NCBI GenBank assembly: GCA_018363915.1
Contig: JAGZMY010000010.1
Coordinates: 27,243 to 91,242 of the forward strand
Length of the DNA stretch: 64,000 nt
From: Anaerococcus vaginalis
Lineage (GTDB): Bacteria; Bacillota; Clostridia; Tissierellales; Peptoniphilaceae
Direction of reading: 5' to 3'
Shown: piece by piece, positions 18,131-26,554 of the stretch
Numbering within the stretch: position 1 is the first letter of the stretch
Layout: every line of letters begins with the position of its first letter
Position numbers and translations under genes: made by a program
The notes under the pieces: generated by a model
Database searches by the model: none
The model's input: the letters and a program-made list of their open reading frames with translations, nothing else
Told to the model about the DNA's origin: nothing

Positions 18131-19618
18131 ATGGAAGATTTAAAAGAGATTAGAAATCAAATTAATAAAATTGATGAAGAAATTATAAATTTATTGAAAA
18201 AAAGATTTGACCTTTCAAAAAAAGTTAGAGCCTACAAAATTTCCCACAATAAAAAAATTTACGATCCAAAAAGAGAGCGAGAAATTTTAAAAAAAATAAA
18301 AGAGGAAAGTCCTGAATACGGCGAATATTTTCTTCCTATTTTTCAAGAAATTATGGATCAATCGAAAAATTTACAAAAAGAAGAAGAAAAATATGGACTT
18401 TTAGGAAAAAGTTTAGCTCATTCTTATTCAAAAATAATTCACGAAAAAATAGCCTTTTATGATTACCAATATTTCGAAAAAAACGAAGAAGAATTAGATT
18501 ATTTTTTTGAAAGAAAAGATTTTAAAGGAATAAATGTAACAATTCCTTATAAAAAAACAGTAATGAAGTATCTAGATTTTGTTTCAAAAAAAGCAGAAAA
18601 AATTGGAGCGGTAAATACAATCGTAAATAAAAATGGAAAACTTTACGGTTACAATACTGATTATTATGGATTTTCTTATAATTTGAGAAAAAATAAAATA
18701 AATGTAAAAGATAAAAAATGCTTAATTTTAGGAAAAGGCGCCTCATCAAAAACTGTAAGCCAAGTTTTAAAAGATGAGGGGGCAAAAAAAATTGTATTTT
18801 TGTCAAGAAAATATAAACCTTATTTTAAAGATGTAAAAGATTATTTAGATTTTGAAATTATAGTAAATACAACTCCTGTTGGAATGTATCCAAATAATGA
18901 AAAATATTTAAAAGAAATTGAACTTTATGATTTTAAAAATTTAGAGGCAGTTGTAGATTTAATTTACAATCCATATATGACAAAAATTATAGCTTGTGCC
19001 AAAGAAAAAAATATAAAATATGCAACAGGTTTTGATATGTTGCTTGCCCAAGCAGTAAAAGCAAGCGAATTGTTTTTGGATAAAAAAATTGATGAATCAC
19101 TGATTGAAAAAATAAAAAAATCTATTTACAAAGAAAAAATAAATATAGCCCTAATAGGTATGCCAGCAGTAGGCAAAACCAGTCTTGGAAAAATTTTAGC
19201 AAAAAATATGAATAGAAAACTTGTCGATATTGATTTAGAATTTGTAAAAAAATATGGAAATATTGAAGAGTTTTTCAATAAATATGGGGAAGACGAATTT
19301 AGAAAAAAAGAAAGCCAAATAATAAAAGAAATTTCAAAAAAAACTTCTCTTGTTATAAGTTGTGGCGGAGGTGTTGTTGAAAGAAAAGAAAATTATTATT
19401 CCCTAAAAGAAAATTCTCTAATAGTAGAAGTAAAAAGAAATTTAGAAAATCTAGAAACAGAGGGAAGACCTATTTCAAAAAAATATAATTTATTTGATTT
19501 ATATAAAAAGAGAAAAAAATTATATGACAGTTTTAAAGATTTTGAGGTGGAAAATAATAATTTGCTGGAATGTGCTAAGGAAATTGAGGTGAAATTTTAT
19601 GAGAATATTGATAATTAA
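18131..19618 (+). CDS. Three-domain chorismate mutase - shikimate dehydrogenase - shikimate kinase
   Basis: One 495-residue frame with three pathway domains. Residues 1-85 are an AroQ-class chorismate mutase (R8, R25, K36, E51 and Q82 at the expected spacing, with YDPKREREIL). Residues 88-325 are AroE: GKSLAHSYSK shikimate site, K141 in NVTIPYKK, NTD at 175-177, a nucleotide loop LGKGASSKT, NTTPVGMYP and Q307. Residues 337-490 are AroK: Walker A GMPAVGKT (343-350), D367/D369, R391, CGGGVVE (411-417) and EGRP. All three sets of key residues are present. The mutase acts later than the other two steps, so the fusion is not simple channelling of neighbours. Overlaps aroQ by 20 nt. Confidence 0.93.
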   Translation: MEDLKEIRNQINKIDEEIINLLKKRFDLSKKVRAYKISHNKKIYDPKREREILKKIKEESPEYGEYFLPIFQEIMDQSKNLQKEEEKYGLLGKSLAHSYSKIIHEKIAFYDYQYFEKNEEELDYFFERKDFKGINVTIPYKKTVMKYLDFVSKKAEKIGAVNTIVNKNGKLYGYNTDYYGFSYNLRKNKINVKDKKCLILGKGASSKTVSQVLKDEGAKKIVFLSRKYKPYFKDVKDYLDFEIIVNTTPVGMYPNNEKYLKEIELYDFKNLEAVVDLIYNPYMTKIIACAKEKNIKYATGFDMLLAQAVKASELFLDKKIDESLIEKIKKSIYKEKINIALIGMPAVGKTSLGKILAKNMNRKLVDIDLEFVKKYGNIEEFFNKYGEDEFRKKESQIIKEISKKTSLVISCGGGVVERKENYYSLKENSLIVEVKRNLENLETEGRPISKKYNLFDLYKKRKKLYDSFKDFEVENNNLLECAKEIEVKFYENIDN

Positions 19619-20033
19619 CGGACCAAATATAAATATGCTTGGAATTAGAGAAAAAAATATTTATGGCTCAAAAAATTATAAAGATTTAATAAAATATATA
19701 AAAGAATACACTAAAGAAAAGGACATTGAAATTGAAATTTACCAATCAAATTCTGAAGGACAAATTATAAATAAGATTCAAGAAGCTTATAATTTGTATG
19801 ATGGAATTGTAATAAATCCAGCAGCTTATACTCATACATCAATTGCAATTTTGGATGCGCTAAAAGCTGTAAATATTCCAACAGTTGAAGTGCATTTGAC
19901 AGATGTAGATAAAAGAGAAGATTTTAGAAAAATATCTTATGTTTCATATTTTGCCAAAAAAACTATTAAAGGCAAGGGATTTGATGGTTATATAGAAGCG
20001 ATTGATTTTTTAAAAGAAAATTATGATAAATAA
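19599..20033 (+). CDS. aroQ: 3-dehydroquinate dehydratase, type II
   Basis: Dehydrates 3-dehydroquinate to 3-dehydroshikimate by the anti-elimination type II mechanism. The 144-residue protein has the N-terminal INGPNINMLGIREKNIYG with the flexible-lid Arg and catalytic Tyr, QSNSEGQIINKIQEA, NPAAYTHTSIAILDAL with the catalytic His, and EVHLTDVDKREDFRKISYVS. Last gene of the aromatic operon; its start lies inside the end of the three-domain gene. Confidence 0.95.
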   Translation: MRILIINGPNINMLGIREKNIYGSKNYKDLIKYIKEYTKEKDIEIEIYQSNSEGQIINKIQEAYNLYDGIVINPAAYTHTSIAILDALKAVNIPTVEVHLTDVDKREDFRKISYVSYFAKKTIKGKGFDGYIEAIDFLKENYDK

Positions 20034-20050
20034 ATTTGTAAATTTATTTT
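20028..20050 (+). terminator. Weak AT-only hairpin after aroQ
   Basis: AAATAAATT (20028-20036) and AATTTATTT (20041-20049) form an all-AT stem followed by TTTAC. It may mark the operon end, but such stems are common by chance here. Confidence 0.3.
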
Positions 20051-20159
20051 ACAATTTGTTGATTTTCATTTAATATTATATTTGTGATAGTTTAATCCTA
20101 ACTTATTGCCAAAAGCTTATAAAAAGGGTAGGATATACAGAGAATTAGAGGTGAAAGAT

Positions 20160-22874
20160 TTGGCGTTATTAAATATATTTAAATCATTTAGTCAAAAAGA
20201 AATTGACAACAACCAAAAATTGGTTGATAAAATTTTGGCACTAGATGAAGATATGCAAAAATTAACAGATAAACAGTTACAAGATAAAACTAATGAATTT
20301 AAAGAAAGATTAAACAAGGGAGAAAGTCTTGATGATTTATTGGTAGAGGCATTTGCAACAGTAAGAGAAGCAAGTGATAGGGTTTTGGGAATGAAACACT
20401 ATCCTGTTCAATTACTCGGTGGAATTGTTCTACATAATGGACAAATTGCAGAGATGAAAACAGGAGAAGGAAAAACTTTAGTTGAAACTCTTCCTGCTTA
20501 TCTAAATGCCCTTGATGGAAAAGGCGTTCACATAGTTACAGTAAATGATTATCTTGCAAAGCGTGACCAAGAGTGGATGGGAAAAGTTTATTCATTTTTA
20601 GGTCTTACAGTAGGTTGTATAATTTATGGACTTACAAATTCAGAAAGACAAAAAAATTATAACTGTGATATAACTTATGGAACAAACAACCAATTTGGTT
20701 TTGATTATCTAAGAGATAACATGGTTATTTATAAGGATAATATGGTTCAAAGAGGACTTCACTATGCAATAGTCGATGAGGTTGACTCAATTTTAATAGA
20801 TGAAGCTAGAACTCCACTTATCATTTCTGGAGAAGGCGATGAATCAACTGATACTTATGTAAAAGCAGATGAATTTATAAAAGGCCTTGAAGGAAGAATT
20901 TTAGATCCAAACGAAGATTTAGATCAAGATCCATTTGATAGAGAATTTGTTGTAGAAAAAGTAGATTTCTTAGTTGATGAAAAAAGAAAATCATCAAACC
21001 TTACAGAACAAGGTACAGCAAAGGCAGAAAAATTCTTCGGAATTGAAAATTTATCAGATCCAGAACATCTTGAACTTGCTCACTACATCAACAATGCTTT
21101 GAAAGCAAACACTACAATGACAAGAGATATTGATTATGTTGTAAATAATGGCGAAGTTATGATTGTAGATGAATTTACTGGACGTATCATGCAAGGAAGA
21201 AGATATTCAGATGGTCTTCATCAAGCAATTGAAGCAAAAGAAGGAGTTGAAGTTCAATCAGAATCAAAAACTCTTGCAACAATTACCTTCCAAAATTACT
21301 TTAGAATGTATGATAAATTATCAGGAATGACTGGTACTGCAAAAACAGAAGAAGAAGAATTTTCAGAAATTTATAATCTAGATGTTGTAGAGATTCCTAC
21401 AAATAAACCAATTCAAAGAGTTGATGATGTAGATTATGTTTATATAAATGAAAATGGAAAATATAATGCGATAATTGAAGAAATTAAAAGAGTACATGCA
21501 ACAGGTCAACCAATCCTTGTAGGTACAATTTCAATAGAAAATTCTGAAAAATTATCAAATGCTCTTAAAAAAGAAAAAATAAAACACGTTGTATTAAATG
21601 CAAAAAACCACGAAAGGGAAGCTGATATAGTTGCTCAAGCAGGAAGATTAAATTCTGTAACAATCGCAACAAATATGGCAGGCCGTGGTACTGATATTAT
21701 GCTTGGTGGAAATGCCGATCACATGGCAAAACAAAGATTGAAAAGAGAAGGAATTTCAGAAGAATTGCTTGAACAAGTTGACTCTTTCCAAGAAACAGAC
21801 AACCAAGAAATATTAGAAGCAAGAAAAAAATATAAACATTATAAATCTCTTGTAAAACCAGGAATTGACGAAGAAGCTAAAAAAGTTAGAGAAGTTGGTG
21901 GACTTTATATAATTGGTTCAGAAAGACACGAATCACGAAGAATAGACAATCAGTTGAGAGGTCGTTCTGGAAGGCAAGGAGATCCAGGAAAATCAAGATT
22001 TTTTATTTCATTAAAAGATGACTTGATTAGACTTAATGTTGGAGAACAAATTTCAAAATTTGTAGAAAACTACAATTATCCAGAAGATGAACCAATTGTT
22101 TCAAAAATGGTTACAAGATCAATTGAAAAAGCTCAAACAAGAGTTGAAGCAAATAACTTTGCAACAAGAAAAAGAGTTCTTCAATACGACGATGTAATGA
22201 ACAAACAAAGAACAATAATTTATAACGAAAGAAAACAAGTTCTTTACGGAGAAAATATGAGAGATTCAATTCTAGGAATGATAAAAGATTCAATCTCCCA
22301 ATCCGTTTATTCATTTACAAATCCACAAGTAAAACCAGAAAATTGGGAAATGGTAGCTTTATTGAATCATTTAAAATCAATTGCAATTCCTGTTGAATTA
22401 TTGAAGTTTGAAAATATAAATGATTTTACTCAAGAAAAATTAATAAATTATATTTACCAAACAAGCTTAGAAAAATATGAAAATAAGGAAAAACAATTTG
22501 GCGAAGAAAACATGAGAGAAGTCGAAAGAGTTGTTTTACTTAGAGTAATTGATACAAAATGGATGGAACACATAGATTCAATGGATCAAATGAGAAAAGA
22601 AATTGGTGTAAGGGCAATGGGAAATGATGATCCTGTAAGAGCTTACACAAATACTGGTTTTGATATGTATGAAGAAATGACTAATGCCATCCAAGAAGAA
22701 ACTGTAAGACTTATGATGGGTGTTGAAATCAGACAAAATATTGAAAGAAAACAAGTTTTAAAACCTGACGAAGAAGGATTTGAAAATCCTGAAAATCCAG
22801 AAGAAGCAACAAACAGGGCTGAAAGAAGAAGATTAAAAAGAGAAGCTAAAAAAGGACACATCAAGGGTAATTAG
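20160..22874 (+). CDS. secA: Protein translocase subunit SecA
   Basis: The ATPase motor that drives preproteins through SecYEG. The 904 residues contain Walker A MKTGEGKT, the DEAD-like VDEVDSILIDEARTPLIISG, the preprotein cross-linking domain, NBD2 with NMAGRGTDIMLGG and RIDNQLRGRSGRQGDPGKS, and the helical scaffold/wing with WMEHIDSMDQMR. The frame opens at 20106, but the TTG at 20160 follows GAGGTGA well and gives the usual SecA N-terminus. The C-terminal cysteine zinc tail (CxCx8CH/C) that binds SecB is missing; the protein ends in a basic segment. Confidence 0.96.
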   Translation: MALLNIFKSFSQKEIDNNQKLVDKILALDEDMQKLTDKQLQDKTNEFKERLNKGESLDDLLVEAFATVREASDRVLGMKHYPVQLLGGIVLHNGQIAEMKTGEGKTLVETLPAYLNALDGKGVHIVTVNDYLAKRDQEWMGKVYSFLGLTVGCIIYGLTNSERQKNYNCDITYGTNNQFGFDYLRDNMVIYKDNMVQRGLHYAIVDEVDSILIDEARTPLIISGEGDESTDTYVKADEFIKGLEGRILDPNEDLDQDPFDREFVVEKVDFLVDEKRKSSNLTEQGTAKAEKFFGIENLSDPEHLELAHYINNALKANTTMTRDIDYVVNNGEVMIVDEFTGRIMQGRRYSDGLHQAIEAKEGVEVQSESKTLATITFQNYFRMYDKLSGMTGTAKTEEEEFSEIYNLDVVEIPTNKPIQRVDDVDYVYINENGKYNAIIEEIKRVHATGQPILVGTISIENSEKLSNALKKEKIKHVVLNAKNHEREADIVAQAGRLNSVTIATNMAGRGTDIMLGGNADHMAKQRLKREGISEELLEQVDSFQETDNQEILEARKKYKHYKSLVKPGIDEEAKKVREVGGLYIIGSERHESRRIDNQLRGRSGRQGDPGKSRFFISLKDDLIRLNVGEQISKFVENYNYPEDEPIVSKMVTRSIEKAQTRVEANNFATRKRVLQYDDVMNKQRTIIYNERKQVLYGENMRDSILGMIKDSISQSVYSFTNPQVKPENWEMVALLNHLKSIAIPVELLKFENINDFTQEKLINYIYQTSLEKYENKEKQFGEENMREVERVVLLRVIDTKWMEHIDSMDQMRKEIGVRAMGNDDPVRAYTNTGFDMYEEMTNAIQEETVRLMMGVEIRQNIERKQVLKPDEEGFENPENPEEATNRAERRRLKREAKKGHIKGN

Positions 22875-23984
22875 ATGGCAGAAATTTATGAGCTAAGAGA
22901 AATCATTAAAGAACTTGATAAAAATCTTGATATGATTGGCTCTCATCTTAACCCAGAAAAGCTAAATACAGAAATAAAACAAATTGAAAAACAAACTCTA
23001 GAAGAAAATTTTTGGGATGATAGCCAAAAAGCTCAAGAAATAATGGCAGATTTGTCAGATAAAAAAGAAAATTTTAAAACTTTTACAAGCTTTGAAGAAG
23101 AATTAAAAGACCAATCTGATCTTTTGGATATAATTGAAGAAAGCAATGAAGATTTAGAAAGTCTGAATGAAATTGAAGAAATTTTAAATTCATTAAAAAA
23201 AGAAATTGGATCTTTTAAAATAAAAACTGAGCTTGATGGAGAATATGACAAAAATAATGCCTATCTTGTAATACATGCTGGAGCTGGTGGACTTGAAGCT
23301 ACTGATTGGGCAGAAATGCTTATGAGAATGTATACGAGGTTTTTCGAAAAAAGAAATTTTAAATTTGATGTAACAGATTTAAATAACGAAGAAGCTGGTG
23401 GTATAAAATCTGCAACAATTCATGTAAAAGGCTCTTTTGCTTATGGATATTTAAAAGGAGAAAAAGGCGTTCACAGGCTTGTCAGGATTTCTCCTTTTGA
23501 TTCTTCAAAAAGACGCCACACTTCTTTTGCATCAGTTGATATTTTTCCTGAATTAAATGATGATATGAGTGTAGAAATTGATCCAAAAGATTTAAGGATT
23601 GATACTTATAGGGCAAGTGGAGCTGGTGGACAACATGTTAATAAAACTGATTCTGCTGTAAGAATTACCCACATCCCAACAGGAGTTATAGCATCAAGTC
23701 AGGCTGAAAGAAGTCAAACTCAAAATAAAGAAACAGCAATGAAACTTCTTTTGGCAAAACTTACTCAAATTAAAGAAGAAGAACACAGGGAAAAAATTGA
23801 AGATATTCAAGGAAATTACACCCAAATAGCTTGGGGAAATCAAATAAGATCTTATGTATTTCATCCATACACTTTGGTTAAAGATCATAGAACAAATTTT
23901 GAAGTTGGAAATGTAGAAAGTGTAATGGATGGAGATATTGACGGATTTATAGATGAATATTTAGCTAATAAGGGAAGGGAATAA
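22875..23984 (+). CDS. prfB: Peptide chain release factor 2, no programmed frameshift
   Basis: Terminates translation at UGA and UAA. Domains: N-terminal helical domain (1-105), the stop-codon-reading SPF tripeptide in VRISPFDSSKRRH, and the catalytic GGQ in SGAGGQHVNKTDSAV. In most bacteria prfB carries an in-frame UGA near codon 25 with a +1 frameshift; here the corresponding region reads IGSHLNPEKLN straight through in one frame of 369 codons, so that autoregulation is absent. The ATG directly follows the secA stop, indicating cotranscription. Confidence 0.96.
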   Translation: MAEIYELREIIKELDKNLDMIGSHLNPEKLNTEIKQIEKQTLEENFWDDSQKAQEIMADLSDKKENFKTFTSFEEELKDQSDLLDIIEESNEDLESLNEIEEILNSLKKEIGSFKIKTELDGEYDKNNAYLVIHAGAGGLEATDWAEMLMRMYTRFFEKRNFKFDVTDLNNEEAGGIKSATIHVKGSFAYGYLKGEKGVHRLVRISPFDSSKRRHTSFASVDIFPELNDDMSVEIDPKDLRIDTYRASGAGGQHVNKTDSAVRITHIPTGVIASSQAERSQTQNKETAMKLLLAKLTQIKEEEHREKIEDIQGNYTQIAWGNQIRSYVFHPYTLVKDHRTNFEVGNVESVMDGDIDGFIDEYLANKGRE

Positions 23985-24018
23985 TCTTTCCCTTATTTTT
24001 TATTAAAAAGGAGAAAAA

Positions 24019-25107
24019 ATGAAAAATATAATTTTAACTGGAGATAGACCAACAGGAAAACTTCATTTGGGCCATTATGTTGGCTCATTAAAAAATAGGG
24101 TTAAAATGCAAAATGAAGGAAATTATGACAAGATGTATGTAATGATTGCCGATGCTCAAGCCCTTACAGATAATTTTGATAATCCAAAAAAAATCAGAGA
24201 AAATATTACAGAAGTTATGCTTGATTATTTATCAGTTGGACTTGATCCAAATAAGGTAACATTTTTTGTTCAATCTTATGTAAAAGAGCTTACAGAATTA
24301 ACTTTTTATTTATTAAATTTAGTTACCCTATCAAGGCTTGAAAGAAATCCTACTGTAAAAAGCGAAATAAAATCTAAAAATTTTGAAACAAGTCTTCCTA
24401 CTGGATTTTTAATTTATCCTGTTAGCCAAACTTCAGATATTATTTTGTTTGATTCAAATATTGTTCCAGTTGGAGAAGACCAAGAGCCAATGCTTGAACA
24501 AGCTAGAGAATTGGTTCGTTCATTTAATAGTACTTACAAAGAAATTTTTAGAGAACCAAAGGCAGTAATTCCAGAAAATAAAGTTTGTAGAAGACTTCCG
24601 GGAATTGATGGAAATGCAAAAATGAGTAAGTCTTTGGATAATTGTATTTACTTATCAGATTCAAAAGAAGAAGTAAAGAAAAAAGTAATGTCAATGTTTA
24701 CAGATCCAGGACATATAAAAATTACAGATCCAGGAAAGGTTGAAGGAAATTCTGTATTTACTTATCTTGATGCTTTTTGTGAAGATTATCATTTTGAAAA
24801 ATATTTGCCAGAATATAAAAATTTAGATGAATTAAAAGATCATTATAGACGTGGTGGTCTTGGAGATGTGAAAATTAAAAAATTCTTAAATAAAGTTTTG
24901 GAAGATTTTCTTGTTCCTGTTAGAGAAAAAAGAGCCTATTATGAAAAAGATATTTCCAAATTATTTGAAATTATGGAAAATGGTTCGAAAGAGGCAAGTG
25001 CTTATGGAAAAATGAAACTTGAACAAGTAAAAGACGCTATGGGCATAAATTATTTTGATGATAATAATTTAATTTCTGAACTTCAAAGAAAATATGACCA
25101 AAAATAA
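24019..25107 (+). CDS. trpS: Tryptophanyl-tRNA synthetase
   Basis: Class I enzyme charging tRNA-Trp. The HIGH-type signature is in TGDRPTGKLHLGHYVGSL, KMSKS is at residues 201-205 (GNAKMSKSLDN), and VGEDQEPMLEQARELVRSFN is a family-specific block. It is 362 residues, a little longer than the 330 of Bacillus or E. coli, because of a longer C-terminal region. GGAG precedes the ATG. No T-box is visible; it is 34 nt downstream of prfB and could be read from the secA-prfB transcript. Confidence 0.95.
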   Translation: MKNIILTGDRPTGKLHLGHYVGSLKNRVKMQNEGNYDKMYVMIADAQALTDNFDNPKKIRENITEVMLDYLSVGLDPNKVTFFVQSYVKELTELTFYLLNLVTLSRLERNPTVKSEIKSKNFETSLPTGFLIYPVSQTSDIILFDSNIVPVGEDQEPMLEQARELVRSFNSTYKEIFREPKAVIPENKVCRRLPGIDGNAKMSKSLDNCIYLSDSKEEVKKKVMSMFTDPGHIKITDPGKVEGNSVFTYLDAFCEDYHFEKYLPEYKNLDELKDHYRRGGLGDVKIKKFLNKVLEDFLVPVREKRAYYEKDISKLFEIMENGSKEASAYGKMKLEQVKDAMGINYFDDNNLISELQRKYDQK

Positions 25108-25130
25108 GAAAAATTGATAATAATTTGTTA

Positions 25131-25160
25131 AAAAAAGTGCAATTTTATTTGCACTTTTTT
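25131..25160 (+). terminator. Terminator after trpS
   Basis: AAAAAAGTGCAA (25131-25142) pairs perfectly with TTGCACTTTTTT (25149-25160), ending in a T-run. Confidence 0.9.
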
Positions 25161-25181
25161 CCTTTATGTCCTATAATGGAA

Positions 25182-25228
25182 AGGTAGTCACGTTACGAGC
25201 TATATATTGTACATAAAAAAATATAGCT
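25182..25228 (+). promoter_or_regulatory. -10 box and leader hairpin before the symporter gene
   Basis: TATAAT at 25182-25187 is followed by an inverted repeat AGCTATAT (25198-25205) with ATATAGCT (25221-25228). The palindrome would lie at the very 5' end of the mRNA or act as an operator. GGAG precedes the start codon downstream. The -35 match is weak. Confidence 0.4.
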
Positions 25229-25251
25229 GAAAAAGGAGTGTTTAAATTTTT

Positions 25252-26502
25252 ATGAGTAAATCTGAAAAGAAAAAACTTGGTTTAATACCTAAATTATTGA
25301 TAGCGATTGCCTTAGGTACTTTAGCTGGTTTATATTTGCCTGAATGGTTTGTAAGAATTGCAGTTACATTCTCATCAATTTTCGGTGCATTTTTAAACTT
25401 TGTTATCCCACTTATGATAATCGCTTTTGTTACTAAAGGAATAGCAGATCTTGGAGAAGGAGCTGGAAGGTTACTTGCTGTAACTGTTCTTATTGCTTAT
25501 GCGTCAACATTAGTTGGTGGTTCATTATCTTATTTAATGAGTTCAAATATTTTCCCAGCTTTTATAAGTCAAGATCAAGTTGCTAAAATCCAAGCTTCAA
25601 GTGAAATTGAAGTTAATCCATTTTTTGAAGTGCCTATCACACCATTTTTTGATGTTACATCAGCAATTATTTTTGCCTTTATGATGGGAATTTCAATTTC
25701 TTGGTTAAGAAAACATGGTAAGGGAGAATATTCTTATGGTTTAATTGGAGAATTTAATGAGATAATTACAAAAGTTTTATCAACAGCTATTGTTCCATTA
25801 TTACCATTTTTTATTTTTGGTAATTTCTCAAAAATGGCATTTACAGGTTCTGTATTTGCAGTTCTTTCAATTTTCTGGAAAATATTTTTGTGTGTAATTG
25901 CTCTTCACTTATTATACATATCTGCTTTATTTATAATAAATGGTCTTTATACAAAGAAAAATCCTCTTGTTTTAATCAAAAACCAAATCAAAGGATATTT
26001 AACAGCAGTTGGAACTCAATCATCTGTTGCAACAATTCCTGTAAACTTAGAATGTGCTAAGTCAAATAGTGTTAGTAAGGGAATAAGAGATTTTGTAATT
26101 CCTCTTGGAGCTACAGTTCACATGCCAGGCTCAATGATTACAATTACAGCTTGTACATTTACAATTTTAACCATGTATGGAATGGATCATTCTTATTTAT
26201 TAATGTTAAGATATATGGCAATTTTGGGAATAGCTATGGTTGCAGCCCCTGGAGCACCAGGTGGAGCTGTAATGAGTGCCCTACCATTTTTACCAGTTGT
26301 AGGAATTCCTTCAGAAGGAGAGCTTGCATCATTATTGATTACACTTTATCTAACACAAGATTCATTTGGAACCGCTGCAAATATATCAGGAGATACAGCA
26401 ATCTCTATTGGTATAGATAAAATATTTAATAAACATATAGTTAAAAATGATGACTACAAAGACGGTTTCAATGATGAAATTATAAATGCTGAAGAAATTT
26501 AA
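25252..26502 (+). CDS. DAACS-family cation symporter with altered binding motifs
   Basis: A 416-residue transporter of the dicarboxylate/amino acid:cation symporter fold, with about eight membrane helices and two hairpin loops (HP1 with TQSSVATIPVNLECAK; HP2 with PGAPGGAVMSALPFLP). The fold is clear, but residues that define the acidic amino acid branch differ: the NMDGT motif of TM7 reads HMPGS (290-294), and in TM8 the substrate arginine corresponds to G373 and the first Na+ aspartate to Y366, while D370, N377 and D381 remain. Glutamate or aspartate is therefore an unlikely substrate. Single-gene unit between terminators. Confidence 0.85.
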   Translation: MSKSEKKKLGLIPKLLIAIALGTLAGLYLPEWFVRIAVTFSSIFGAFLNFVIPLMIIAFVTKGIADLGEGAGRLLAVTVLIAYASTLVGGSLSYLMSSNIFPAFISQDQVAKIQASSEIEVNPFFEVPITPFFDVTSAIIFAFMMGISISWLRKHGKGEYSYGLIGEFNEIITKVLSTAIVPLLPFFIFGNFSKMAFTGSVFAVLSIFWKIFLCVIALHLLYISALFIINGLYTKKNPLVLIKNQIKGYLTAVGTQSSVATIPVNLECAKSNSVSKGIRDFVIPLGATVHMPGSMITITACTFTILTMYGMDHSYLLMLRYMAILGIAMVAAPGAPGGAVMSALPFLPVVGIPSEGELASLLITLYLTQDSFGTAANISGDTAISIGIDKIFNKHIVKNDDYKDGFNDEIINAEEI

Positions 26503-26505
26503 TTA

Positions 26506-26534
26506 AAAAACTAGGCTTTGTGCCTAGTTTTTTT
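26506..26534. terminator. Terminator between symporter gene and the leftward kinase gene
   Basis: AAAAACTAGGC (26506-26516) with GCCTAGTTTTT (26522-26532) and T-runs in both directions. Confidence 0.88.
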
Positions 26535-26554
26535 GTGCTTAAAATTATTTTATT

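Noticed and set aside
22940..22970. Possible prfB frameshift site
   Set aside because: No UGA or slippery CUU-UGA is present; the frame reads straight through.
26151..26420. Second-frame 89-residue open frame inside the symporter gene
   Set aside because: Fully within a conserved transporter frame and Cys/Arg/Tyr-rich without a start signal.
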